A DNA stretch of 64,000 nt from Marsupella aquatica (lineage: Eukaryota; Marchantiophyta): NCBI GenBank assembly GCA_973895155.1, contig OZ316892.1:16306001-16370000 (forward strand), read 5' to 3'. Shown here in pieces: positions 41,670 through 53,475 of this stretch. Below the pieces are notes generated by a model. The model was given only the letters and a program-made list of their open reading frames with translations. It was not told the DNA's origin and searched no databases. The position numbers and the translations under genes were made by a program. Position 1 is the stretch's first letter. Every line of letters begins with the position of its first letter.

Positions 41670-41693
41670 AATACACTTTTAATGAATAGGCTG
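41670..41693 (-). repeat. Right terminal inverted repeat of the 13-kb transposon
   Basis: Exact reverse complement of 28656-28679. Ends ...ATGAATAGGCTG, followed by ATCC of the flanking integrase sequence. Confidence 0.9.
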
Positions 41694-41694
41694 A

Positions 41695-42570
41695 TCCATC
41701 CTCGAAGGAACAAGTACATAATCCTGGCCACTGATTATGCAACTAAGTGGGTGGAGGCCAGGCCGACAATGAAGGATGATGCAATTACTACGGCTCAATT
41801 CATGTTTGAGCAGATCTTCACCAGGTATGGCGCACCACTAGAATTAGTTAGTGATAGAGGAACCCATTTTCTGAATGATATAATTAGTCGTTTAAATAAG
41901 CAGTATTTAGTTAGACATAGGCCTACTACTCCTTACCACCCAAAGGCAAATGGGTTGACAGAACGAGCCAATGGAATTGTAGGAAAGATATTAAATAAGA
42001 CCGTAGCCCAGAACAAACTCAATTGGGATGATAAATTGTTTGCTGCTGTTTTTGCTTACAATTTAGCCTATAAATCCACTACCGGTCATACACCCTTTTT
42101 CTTAACATTTGGACAGGAAGCTCTGGTACCCATGCAACTTGAGATTCCTACATTTCAAGTTACAATTAAAGAGAGAGCCTCAGAGGAGGAAAGCCTAGAG
42201 GAGCGAGAATATAGATTAGAAGCTTTAGAAGAGGCCAGAATAATTTCAGCCGAGAGAGTAGAATATAGACTAAATACCATGAAGCAACAGTATGATAAAA
42301 AGTTGAAACCAGTTAGTATTCACACATGAGATCTTGTATTACTTTACAACAGTAGGTATAGTAGATTTATTGGTAAACTTTACACTCGCTAGTTAGGACC
42401 CTTCAGGGTAGCCATGAAGTTCTCCAATGGCTCCGTGCAATTGGCCAACATAACTAGAGAGGTGTCCCTAGTTCGCATTCACTATGACCGCCTCAAGATA
42501 TACTATATGGACAAAGATGAAGTTGTTCACGAGGACGCTTCACAATTAAGTGGGGAGCTATGTGATGCCT
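41695..42570 (+). pseudogene. Family-B gypsy integrase, 5'-truncated by the 13-kb transposon
   Basis: The frame starts at the transposon end in IHPRRNKYIILATDYATKWV and carries the DDE core (SDRGTHFLNDI, NGLTERANGIVGKILNK). It continues through stops at 42327 and 42390 into a GPY/F-like module (GPFRVAMKFSNGSVQLAN) and LVRIHYDRLKIYYMD. The frame reads SGEL and then crosses into the LTR, with TAG in GATGCCTAG. A polypurine tract AAGTGGGGAGCTA abuts the LTR at 42561. The upstream gag, protease and RT of this element are absent from the window. Confidence 0.8.
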
Positions 42571-42934
42571 AGCCAAGAATCACTAGGCCAGTTTAAATGG
42601 TAAAATCAGGAGTGTACCCTGGAAACACATTAGTATAGTAACAAAAACACGGAAAATATAAACAATTAAGGGTGATTATGGAACCCGAGCCGAGGCCGGA
42701 AGTTAGGACATCGGGAGAGGGAACACGATTAGGGTTAGGGTGTGCTAAGTACAGGCAGCTATGGGTAACTAACAGGAAGGAAGACCAGGCAGGGGGGTAA
42801 GGATCGATCGCAAGGAATGGTGGCTCATTTGCAAGCACGAACTAAGCAGACGACTATGTAAAGCAACTACTGTTAGCTGCTTAGGCAAGCACTTGGGGAG
42901 GGAGCAGATACCGACTATCAATTCAAGGAAGGGT

Positions 42935-45900
42935 ATGAGCAACGTCAATCAGGCTGCTCATTTTTTGGGATGCCTGTTAGAACGGGCAACTGAGTACATT
43001 GGGACCTACGAGGACGAAGAATCGGAGAGAGCCGCTCAAGAATGGCAGGAGCTTGCTCGATTGTGGGAGCTGCAAAACTTTGCCTTCTTAGGAGGAGAAC
43101 TCATCACGGCTGAATTCCTGTGGACACCTACTGGCAACAAACTTGACGATCTTCTATTTTGTGAGAACAGAGTAGTTGGCATCCGGGAAGCCATCAACCG
43201 CTGCAACAACATACACTGGGAGTTGAAGGGTAGCACGGAGGGGTGGACAAAGGCAACTGTGCTAGGAGAAACATCCACGGCAGCAGCTATGAAGAGGAAA
43301 GGGAATGCCAACGAAGTGACCACCCCTGCAAAGAGAACGAGGTCGGTGGCACCAAGGAAGCCAGCCGAGCAAGGGAGCAGGAGGCAGGACGAAGCCGAAG
43401 AAGAGGAGGTTGACCCCATCAATGTCGTTCCAACAAGAGATGACACCTGGAAAGGTTGGGCGGCGACCCTCCCCGAGGAACTGCAACTACACTTTGCAGG
43501 TGAAGAGGATGCATGCTTTACGGCTATGCAGACTCGGAAGTACCAGGGCTTCATAGCCGGATCCAGCTTGGAAGCTTTTGTGAAATTACCATGGCTGAAG
43601 CCGATGGTGCCGGATTCAAACTTATTAGAATTTGTGGGATCATGGGAACCTGAGACCCATTCCACAAGGGTCTATGGGAAGGATTTCTATCTCACTCCCC
43701 GGGTGATTGCCAAAGTGTTTGGCTTGCCGATGGGCAATAAGACCAAAGTAGATACTTGGAAGACCTTGCCAAACAAGGAGTTCCGATCATTTCCAGGGCC
43801 ATCAACAAAGAATGGCTTCTTTCGGAACACCTGCACCAACCTGCACATAGGAGAGATCATCGATTTCTTGCGGATAACCATGCACTGCAACTTGCCAAGG
43901 CCAAAGATTGGCAAGGCACAGGTCTACCTAGCGGAAAGGCCAGACCCAAGCCGGGACTACAACGGGTACCTCCTCACCCAACTGAAGAAGATCTTGAAGG
44001 AGGAATAGCAGGCGATCGGCATGGGAAGCGTGTCCCGGCTTGGCTATCACATGCCGCTGTTGTGCCGGTATGCCCAAAGTCAGATCTTTGCCCCGGTACT
44101 TCCACTGCAAGCAAGGGCACCAGAGGAGGTTCCGGAATAGAGGCCGGCAACAAAGAAACCAAACCAGCTTGACAGACTTACAATCAAGCAGGTGTTTAGG
44201 CCGAGGACGGAGGACTTGCCGATGCAGCAACCAGGCATGCAGAAATTGTTGGAGAAGGAAAAGAGAACGACAATGGCAACGGCACAGGTACAGGACACTC
44301 CTTCAAAGGTCAGCCTAAGCCGACTCGATCATGAAGGAAAACCCCTTTACCGGAGCCAAGGAAAGAAGGAGGCCGGAACACGAGCCGGTTGTTTGAATAT
44401 ATGTAGGAGCCTCGAGTCTTGTAGCTGAGGGAAGGCAGCCTAAGGCTCCTGTTTAGGGGAAACAAAGGGAGAAGACAGCCTGGAAGCCAGAGGAGGAACT
44501 AGGACCTGCTAGCTATGATCGGCAAGACCAGGGGAACAGTCGGGGGAGCCGGTAGTCCAAGCAGTGGAGGAGGCGGTGGAGGACTACGGCAATGATGACT
44601 CCGGCTACGGGTCGGACCATCATGTCCCAGGAATAAGGACCTGTGGCCGTTTCATCCCCCGCTTCCAAGAGTAGTTCGAGGGGACCCCACCCAGCTGAAC
44701 AGCCCCGAGTCCCGCCCGAGCTTTAACGGCATAAAACAGATGGCACAAGAGTTTCAAGAGCGACTCAGGGAGGGAGAGAGGGCAACCCTGGCTAGGGAGA
44801 AAGATTTACCAGGGGGAGAATGGCCAGAGGACATCAGGCGCCTTGCAGAAAAACAAAGTAGCCCTCCAGCCACGATAGAAGAAATCCGCAAGGCGGCTTG
44901 GGAACAAAGGCCACGATGGTTGATGCCGATGACTTCTACTCACTCCACCTATGCTAAAGAAAGAGCCATGGAATACGGGGAGATGTGTGGAGAACTTGCG
45001 CTCAGCATCTTTGGGGAGGAGTTGGAGCAGGGACCTTTTTCCACAGGGAGATGTTGGAAAAACGCCGATTAGAAGAAGCGGTGGCTTTGGAGAGAAGAAA
45101 GAAAGATGAGGTCATCCATCCACCTAGGGCAAGGGAAGCCAAGGTGGAAGACCTGAAGGCGGCCAAGAAAGCCCAAGATGAGCTATAGATTAAGCGGCAT
45201 GAGCTAAACATCATGCAAGGGCAATTGGATACCGCTCAGTCTGATAATCAGATTATCAAGGATAAACTGACTTGGACCCAGGGGAGTTGGCCGTTGCGGT
45301 CAAGGAAAGGGAGAAGTGGAAGCGGGAGCTGAGGGACGCAGAGGAGGCCCACATAGCAGCCAACAATCGGGCAAGGAAAGGGAGAAGTGGAAGCGGGAGC
45401 TGAGGGACGCAGAGGAGGCCCACATAGCAGCCAACAATCGGGCCATGGCGGAGACTCAGAGAAGGGAAAGGGCATTGAAGGGGGAACTCAAGGATATCCG
45501 CGGAGCCCTTGAGCAGAAGGAGGCCGAGTTAGGGAATCCTATCAAGGGATTATTGTGCTGCAGCAGAAGCTTGTATCCCTGACGGCCAGCTTCAAGGCCG
45601 ACCTGCGTGAGAAAGACGACCAGCTCGATCAGACTTATGCCAAGATGAATAAAATGGAGTCTGAGGTCGTAGCGGAGCTCGACAAGGAGCTAAGAGCAAC
45701 CCAAGAGGAGAGGGCTACCTTAAAGAAGGAATTGGAGGAAGCCCAAAAGGAGCTCGAGGAGGCGCGCAAGGACCTAGATGAAGTGCAGGAGGAGTTGGAG
45801 GAAAGCACGAGGAAGATGGAGAGCTTACAACGGCGAGCCGACAACCAAACGGAGCGGCTAAAGAAACAAGATGCAATATTTAAGTACTTGGCTTCATCAA

Positions 45901-46127
45901 GTCCAATTGGGGCAACCAAGTTGCCAGGAGTAGTACTGGCCGAAGGACAAGCTGCGACACTTGCACCGGTGCCGGAGATAAGTGGCAAGGGAAAGGGACC
46001 AGCTGCCAAAATAGGGAAGAAGAAGAAGCGGAAACCTTCTGGGTCAGGGAGTAATGCGGCTTCTCAAGCCGTCGTGACAGAGGAGGTACAACCAGCGCCA
46101 ACCTCAGGCACAATCACGGTGGATCCA
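42935..46127 (+). pseudogene. LTR-internal ORF of B3, N-terminal and middle parts
   Basis: From ATG 42935 the frame encodes MSNVNQAAHFLGCLLERATE and an alpha-helical region, then an Ala/Lys-rich linker (TPAKRTRSVAPRKPAEQ). A globular domain follows (LEAFVKLPWLKPMVPDSNLLE, DFYLTPRVIAKVFGLPMGNK, IGEIIDFLRITMHC), reminiscent of plant retroelement 'putative plant transposon protein' domains. The first frame stops at TAG 44006-44008, which is also present in the other B copy. The protein sense continues through further stops and frameshifts into a long heptad coiled coil (45600-45900) and a GKKKKRKPSGSGS patch. The frame resumes at 50770 beyond the inserted solo LTR. Confidence 0.6.
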
Positions 46128-49100
46128 TGTGGTGCGTCCCCTGCCTCCCCAAACCCAAGAAACCCCCTTGCTCAAGCCGATTCCCGCAGGTTTCGTCCTT
46201 GGCAAGGCCTTTTCCGCGGCTTAGCGGCATGGGACGCTGCTAACTCTCCTTCAACTACTTCTATTAACATTTTACACACATATACTAGACAGATCCTTCG
46301 TCGGGTCATGAGATACTTAGCCGGCCTATTCTAGTCCCTCCCTTGTATTCCTCTCCTGGTCTTCCATTAGGTATGTTTGGATTCCGCCGCCGGAATGATC
46401 CCCAATTGGCTTGGTTAAGCTGCTAAGACCTCTCTCAGCTCGACACATCCAACTCTCACTCCCCTGCTTACTTCTATTCCTCTATTAGTTGATGTGGGCA
46501 CTCTTCACATAAGTTAATGCGACACACAAATAGCAAAATGACTCCTTCTGACTGAGTTATACCATGCACTTGCCATACAAACAGTACATCTCATACACAA
46601 GCTCTATGAACTAAGCCGTGAGGCCAACTCTATTCAGTTCTTAAGTATGAGGAAACATGAATATACACAAGGGTCATTGTATAACTAACCGAGAGCTTCT
46701 CTTACTACTTGATCCCAGCCCTGCTGGTGCAACTAGAAACTTGCTAAAGAAGAGGCCCTGAACTCCCCGCAGCCCAGGTACTTATCTTGGTTGTGGATCC
46801 GCCTAATTCCTTGCAGCGTAAGCCTAATCTACCTACTGTAATCTACCTATGTACAGCGAGGTAGGAGCACAAGTGTCGTCCACACCCGTGGATCCAAAAT
46901 CCCACTAATCTAAGTGTCAGGGCCGTCTCCTGATCCTGATCCTAAGTCTAAACTTGGAGATCAGCGCCCACTCACGCCTCCTACCTCCACGTCCGCCCTC
47001 CCTAAAAGGGACGGTGCGCTTACACCGTCACGACACCGGTGGCTGGTCCTCAATGGACGCCCCCAACGCTTCCTCCGCAGCCACTGCCGTTGGTCCGTCC
47101 TCTGGCAGATTACCTGCCCCTGACCGAGTCAACTCGATCTTCATCGGCCTGACTGGGTCCACCCTCGGCTTTGGCCTCAGCATCGGTCACGGCCTCTACT
47201 ACGGCTACGGCCTCTGCTACGGCTACGGCCTCTAATACGGCTACGGCCTCCCCGATATGTTCTAGTGGAGGATCCGGTACCTCGGCAGCATTACTGGTTC
47301 TCCCGGCCTCGGCCTTGCCATCTCCACTTCCTAGGACTGGTGGATCCACCGCCGTGCCGATGCCGGAGGTTGGTGCCAGGTTTATCTTCTCGATCACAAC
47401 GGCTTGAGAAGCCGTATTACTCCCAGACCTAGAAGGTTTCCGCTTCTTCTTCTTCCCTATTTCGACAGCCGGTTCCTTCCCCTTGCCACTTACCTCCGGC
47501 ACGGGGGTGAGTGTTACGGCTTGTCCTTCGGCCAATACTACCCCTGGTAACTGGATTCCCCCAATTGGAGTTGGACCTGATGAAGCCAAGCATTTAAATA
47601 CTGCGGCTTGTGTCTTCAGCCGCTCCGTTTGGTTGTCGGCCCGCCGCTGTAGGTTCTCCATCTTCCTCGTGATTTCCTCCAACTCCTCCTGGGTCTCATC
47701 CAGGTCCTTGCGCGCCTCCTCCAGCTCCTTATTGGCTTCCTCCAATTCTTTTTTCAAGGTAGCCCTCTCCTCCTAGGTTGCTCTTAGCTCCTTGTCGAGC
47801 TCTGCTACGACCACAGACTCCATCTTATTCATCTTGGCATAAGTCTGGTCGAGCTGGTCGTCCTTTTCATGCAGGTCGGCCTTGAAGCTGGCCGTCAGGG
47901 ACGCACGCTCCTGCTACAGCGCAATAATCCCTTGATAGGATTTCCCTAACTCTGCTTCCTTCTGCTCAAGGGCTCCGCGGATATCTTTGAGCTCTCCTTT
48001 CAACGCCCTCTCCCTTCTCTGGTTCTCCGCCATGGCCCGATTGTTGGTTGCTAAGTGGGCTTCCTCTGCATCCCTTAGCTCCCGCTTCCATTTCTCTCTT
48101 TCTTTGACTACGCCGGCCAACTCTCCTAGGGTCCGAGTCAGTTTATCTTTGATAATCTGATTGTCAGACTTAGCGGTATCCAACTGCCCTTGCATGATGT
48201 TTAGCTCATGCCGCTTAATCCGCAACTCATCTTGGGCTTTCTTGGCCACCTGCAGGTCTTCCACCTTGGCTTCCTTCTCCCTAAGCCGCCGGATGACCTC
48301 GTCCTTCTTGCTTCTCTCCAAAGCCACCACTTCTTCTAATCGATGCTTTTCCAACATCTCCCTTTGGAAAAAGGGTCCCTGCTCCAACTCCTCCCCAAAG
48401 ATGCTGAGCGCCAGGTCCCCACACATCTCCCCGTACTCCATGGCTCTATCCTTAGCATAGGTGGAGTAACTAGAAGTCATCGGCATCAACCACCGTGGCC
48501 TCTACTCCCAAGCCGTCTTGCGGATTTCTTCTACGGTGGCAAGAGGGTTGCTTCTTTTTTCGGCAAGCCGCCTGATGTCCTCCGGCCAATCTCCTCCTGG
48601 TAAATCCTTCTCCCTAGCCAGGGCTGCTCTCTCTTCCTCCCTAAGTCGCTCCTGAAATTCTTGTGCCGTCTGCTTTATGCCGTCAAAGCTCGGGGGAGCA
48701 ACCTCTGGTGGGGGAGACTCGGAGTTACTCTGTTGGGTGGGGTCCCCTCGAACTACTCTTGGAAGCGTGGGGATAAATCGGCCACAGGTCCTTACTCCTG
48801 GAACATGATGATCCGACCCATAGCCGGAGTTATCATTGTTGTAGTCCTCCACCGCCTCCTCCACTACTTGGACTCACGGCTCCTCTGCCTCTGATTTGGG
48901 GCTTGAGGCTCCCACGTACATTCGCACTCCCGGCTTGTGTTCCGGCCTCAATCTCTCCTTGGTTCCGGTAAAGGGGTCTTCCCTTCTGAGTCGGCTTAGG
49001 TCGACTTTTGGGGCAGCGTGCTGTATCGGTGCCATTGCCAGAACTGTTCTCTTTTCCTTCTCCAGCAATTTCAGCAGATTTTGCATGCTTGGTTGCTGCA

Positions 49101-50764
49101 TCGGCAAGTCTTCTTTCCTTGGCCTAAACACCTGCTCGATCGTCGGACTGTCGGGCTTGTTGGGCTTCTCTGGTGCCGGCCTCTGCTCTGGGACCTCCTC
49201 TGGTGCCCTTGCCGATAGGGGAAGTAATGGGGCAAAGATTTGACTTCTGGCATACCGGCACAACAGCGGCATGTGATAGCCAAGCCGGACACGCTTCCCA
49301 TGCCGATCGCCTGCTATTCCTCCTTCAAGATCTTCTTCAGTTGGTTGAGGAGGTACCCGTTGTAATCCCGGCTTGGGTCTGGCCTTTCTGCCAGGTAGAC
49401 CTGAGCCTTGCCGATCTCTGCCCTCGGCAAGTTACAGTGCATGGTCACCCGCAAGAAATCGATCATCTCTCCGATGTGCGGGTTGGTGCAGGTGTTCCGG
49501 AAGAAGCCATTCTTCGTTGATGGTCCTGGGAACGACCGGAACTCCTTGTCAGGTAAGGTCTTCCTGGTATCAACCTTGGTCTTATTACCCATCGGCAAGC
49601 CAAACACCTCAGCAATCACCCGGGGAGTGAGATAAAAATCCTTCCCATACACCCTCGTGGAATTGGTCTCGAGTTCCCATGATCCCACGAATTCTAATAA
49701 GTCTGAGTCCGGCACCTCTGGCTTCAGCCATGGTAATCTTATGAAGGCTTCCAAGCCGGATCCGGCCATGAAGCCTTGATACTTCTTGGTTTGCATGGCC
49801 GTAAAGCATGCATCCTCCTCCCGTGCAAAGTGTAATTGCACTTCCTCCGGTAGGGTCGCCGCCCAGCCTTTCCAGGTGTCATCGTTTGTTGGAATGGCAT
49901 TGATGGGATCGACCTCTTCCTCATCGGCTTCTCCCCTTGTCCTACTCTACTGCTCTGCTGGCTTCCTAGGTGTCGCCGACCTCGTTCTTTTTGCCGGGGT
50001 GGCCTCTTCGTTGTTGTTTCCTTTCCTCTTCATCTCGGCTGCCATGGATGTTTCTCCTAGCAAGGTTGCCTTCGTCCACCCCTCCGTGTTACCCTTCAAC
50101 TCCCAGTGTAGGTCGTTGCAGCGATTGATGGCTTCCCGGATGCCGACGATTCTGTTTTCGCAAAACAGAAGGTCATCGAGCTGATTGGCAGTAGGAGTCC
50201 ACAAGAACTTGGCCTTGATAAGTTCTCCTCCTAAGAAAGCCGTCTTCTGCAGTTCCTAGAGCCGAGCGAGCTCCTGCCATTCTCGAGCTGCTCTCTCCGA
50301 TTCTTCATCCTCTCAAGTCCTGACGTACTCACCTGCCCGTTCGAACAGGCATCCCCAAAAATGTGCCGCTTGATTGACGTTGCTCATACCCTCCTTGAGT
50401 CGATCGTTGGTATCTATTCCCACCCCGAGTGCTTGCCTAAGCAGCTGACAGCATTTGGCCTCCCGTAGTCATCTGCCCAGTTCGTTCTTGCAAATGAGCC
50501 GCTATTCCTCGCGAGCGGTCCTTACCCCTCTCCTCCTCTGGTCTCCCCTCCCGTCGGTCACCCCTAGCCACCGACGCTTAGCGCACCCTAACCCTAATTG
50601 TGTTCTCTCCCCTGACGTCCTTACTTCTGGCCTCGGCCCGGTTTCCATAGTCACCCTTAATTGTTTATATTTTCCTTGTTTTTGTTCCTATACTAAGGTG
50701 TTTCCAGGGTACACTCCTGCTTTACCATGTAAACCGGCCTAGTGATTCCTAGCTAGGCATCACA
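46128..50764 (-). mobile_element. Intact solo LTR of gypsy family B (B2), 4637 bp, with 5-bp target duplication
   Basis: Read on the minus strand it starts TGTGATGCCTAGCTAGG (50764) and ends ...GGGACGCACCACA (46128). ATCCA flanks it directly on both sides (46123-46127 and 50765-50769), a perfect 5-bp duplication, and the interrupted B3 coding sequence resumes exactly on the other side. No internal retroelement genes other than the LTR frame are present, so this is either a solo LTR or a minimal element. It proves that the long ORF belongs to the LTR unit itself. Confidence 0.9.
47028..50387 (-). pseudogene. LTR-internal ORF in B2, about 1,120 codons with stops
   Basis: It starts at ATG 50387 (same MSNVNQAA start as B3) and ends TGA 47028-47030 (SIEDQPPVS). 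It has an N-terminal helical region, the globular domain (49314-49841: YGKDFYLTPRVIAEVFGLPMG), and a Pro-rich linker (APEEVPEQRPAPEKPNKPD). A very long coiled coil follows (47914-48489 and 47400-47757), then a Lys-rich patch and an acidic tail. From 49272 to 47110 one frame is kept, cut only by isolated TAG/TGA codons at positions where B3 often has Gln codons. A single-base loss in GTCC(C)GGCTTGG near 49289 shifts the earlier part. The TAG after ILKEE is shared with B3. Confidence 0.6.
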
Positions 50765-50769
50765 ATCCA

Positions 50770-50992
50770 CCCCTAGAAGGTGGGGATGGTAAGGCCAAGG
50801 CCGGAACAATCAGTGATGAAGCCGGGGTATCGGATCCTCCACTAGAGCATGTCGGGGAGGCCGTAGCCGTATTAGAGGCCGTGGCCGATGCTGAGACCAA
50901 AGCTGAGGGTGGACTCAGTCAGGCCGATGGAGAGTTGACTCGGTCCGGGGCAGGTAATCTGTCAAAGGACGGACCTACGGCAGTGGCTGCGG
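50770..50992 (+). pseudogene. Continuation of the B3 LTR-internal ORF
   Basis: After the target duplication the sequence resumes with the Gly/Ala/acidic tail region (VLEAVADAETKAEGGLSQAD-like frame), parallel to 27430-27640 in B1. It runs to GCGG where a third-family LTR is inserted. The last codons follow at 53476-53522. Confidence 0.6.
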
Positions 50993-53471
50993 TGTCTGGG
51001 GAACCGTTAATGGCGGTATGAAATACTAGTTTCTTACATATTTTAGGGACTTTCTTACTTTCTTTTAATCACATGTGTTTCAGTTTTCTTAATGTGTTTC
51101 AATCCAGGTTAAGAGGTTCTATTTGGCATAATTTTTCCTTTTGTACTTTAGCTTCTTTTAAACAAACAATTTTCTCTATTCAATCATTCTATTCCTTATT
51201 GGTTCAAGCTAAGGTGTTTTTTGTTTTGTTTTGTAGATAGTAGATGGTTTAACAAAATTTGTTTTAGTTCACTCGTTAAAATCAATCATGTCATATTAAA
51301 TTTCAACTCTTATTCTTATTCCTTGTTTTCAGGATAGCTAGAATTCACTCAATCTATTCACAACACTTTTGCAACATCCAAGATTTTTCAGAAACACTCT
51401 TCTTTATTTCTTCTCCTTTTTATTCATTTTAAACCCTTTTAAGGTTTTAAAATTACAACATCTTTGTAGTCTACAAAGTCATTATTGTCGGCTCTTCCTC
51501 ATATGGGCCTCGACTCAGCTCAGGTCAGGTCTCCAGGTCAGGTTCAACTTCTTATTCACGGTTGCTTAGCTAATCATCAATTGTTAACCCAAGGCGCTAC
51601 ACAATTTCATTCGTCGTCTTGCCTCCTTCTCAGCTTCTCTTTCCTCCTCCTTAAGCACCCCATAATTCTTTCTCCCCTGGCCCTTCTCCTTGTCTTCCCA
51701 ATCCCAAAGGAGGAAAAAATTTCTCCTTGTCATCTCTACTTTCTTCCTCTAGTTATAATTTATTAACTTAAGTCTGGTCCCCTATCCTTAAATTAAGTTC
51801 TTAAATGTATTTCTCCAGTCTTCCGCTTATCCGCTGATGTATTCTACCTCTACAATCAGTTCAAGACGTTTGGCACCACATTTGGTCCAATTCCTTTCTT
51901 CTTGTTCAGACTGTCTATCCCCTTCGCTAGAGTGTTCCTTACTTTAATTTTCAGTGAGTTCCGTTCCTTTTCCCTCAACCTGACTCTTTTTTTCTCCCGA
52001 ACTCAGCCTTCAGTGCAAATTTATTTCCTTGCCTCCGAATTTCTTTCCTCCCGATCATCTTCCACAATTCCATCACCTATCGCTCCTTGCCGTCCACAAA
52101 ATTAAACCTCCCACATCATCGTTCAGCAGCAACGTTCTTAGAATTCATTCTCGGATCTTTATCACATGTTCTTTTCGCTTTGATCTCCAGTCCTCTTTAC
52201 CTTCATCATAGCTCAGACTTTCAGCACACATGTTTTATTTTGTTTTTCCACCATGACGAAGCTCTGCCGTTTTCCTTCCTGAATCTCAATCTGATCTGTT
52301 CACTCGAGAAAAGTCCTCAAACGATAACAACGAAAGTCAAGCTTCTCCAATGCCGTTTCTCAGTCTGTACTTTGATCTTTATGAGCTTCTATGCTCCTGC
52401 CATCAGCGCCCGACCCCAGCCTCTAAGACCTTTCTCATTGCAGCAAAGCTTACTCCTTCAACGTTCGGCAACATTTCCTTCTCATTTGTTCACAAAAAAA
52501 CCCTTCGATAATCACCACAAATCACTGCCCACAATCGGCCGTTTCCTTTTCCCCATTCTCCTTCCACGTTTCGCCGCTCGCGCCCTTGTCTCCTTCTCCT
52601 TCCAAAATTCCTTTCCAGTTCTCTGATTTTTGCCTTAACCGACAAGCGCGCCACTGCCTTCCTTGATTACAATCAATTCCCCGTCTTTGGCTGAATCACT
52701 CCCCTTTTCTTACGAGCTCTCAAACGCACCTCCACTTCCCTTTGTCTTCTCCTTGCCTTTGCCTCGAGTCTGAGCAAACATTCGGCTTCTTTTCTCGCTC
52801 AAACGCTCTTCCAAGGCTTCCTGCTTCCGATACTGTAACTCCCTATCACTTTAATTCTTTCCTTGATGGCTCTTCTGCTTGACGCGGATGCTCACACATC
52901 TCAATCTCTCTTTCTCCCTGGATCACTCAATTTTGCATCATCGCTCCTTCTTCCCTGATCCCTTTTTCGATTGACTCCCTCCGCCTTCACCCAAAAAATT
53001 CCCAAGACCTCAACACTCCATCAACACTCCACTTCGGCTGAATCTCACTCCTTTTTCTCTCTGAACTCCTTGGCACACACACATGACTCCCCGCCCATCA
53101 CCACAGCTATGCTCGATCAGCCATTTTCTTTCCTTCGCTCCCTTCCCTTTTTCACCAAAAACTTGATAACTACTCCACACCTCCTTTTGGCCGTTTCTTC
53201 CTCCTTATTCACTTCCATTCCCATCCGCGCGTCAACTCAAACTGCCCCTTATGCCCGAGCGCACACAAGCTTCCACGTGTCATCTTCTCACAATTCTGTC
53301 ATTAAAGCCCTTTTAAGCCTTGGCAAAACTGGTTCCTCTATTTTTCTTTTGTCTTATTACTTTTTTCCCACTACAACAAAAATCTCACCCAAATTGAATT
53401 CCTTCACCAAATACCTCCAACTCAAAAATAAGGCCTTCACTTCCCCTCCTCTATTATCCATCCCGACGACA
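50993..53471. mobile_element. Solo LTR-like insertion, 2479 bp, pyrimidine-rich, 4-bp target duplication
   Basis: It starts TGTCTGGGGAACC and ends ATCCCGACGACA, with GCGG on both sides (50989-50992 and 53472-53475). Comparison with B1 and B2 shows the uninterrupted site GGCTGCGGAGGAAGCG. The plus strand is strikingly C/T-rich through most of its length (for example 51900-53450), which generates long Ser/Phe/Leu/Pro frames with no domain. A 4-bp rather than 5-bp duplication is slightly atypical for LTR elements. Orientation is unknown. Confidence 0.65.
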
Positions 53472-53475
53472 GCGG

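Larger units (their letters stand above)
28656..41693. mobile_element. 13.04-kb DNA transposon with perfect TIRs; DDE transposase, ParB-MTase-like and HAD genes
   Basis: The left end starts CAGCCTATTCATTAAAAGTG and the right end is its exact reverse complement over 24 bp (28656-28679 and 41670-41693). Both ends carry arrays of a short subterminal repeat around GTGTACATTTGG. Between them lie a minus-strand transposase gene (29269-33040), a divergent ParB/methyltransferase-like gene (34938-40024) and an FCP1-like phosphatase gene (40242-41300). The bases AT flank both ends and could be a 2-bp target duplication or part of the inverted repeat. The right flank is a gypsy integrase and the left flank a gypsy LTR end plus 33 bp, so this is not a simple insertion site. 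I cannot place the element in a named superfamily with certainty. Confidence 0.85.

Noticed and set aside
41682-41694. ATG at 41682 as the start of an integrase gene
   Set aside because: The ATG is part of the right terminal inverted repeat; the integrase is a 5'-truncated fragment.
42727-42742. Telomere-like TTAGGGTTAGGG
   Set aside because: Only two units inside an LTR; plants with the usual repeat would show TTTAGGG arrays.
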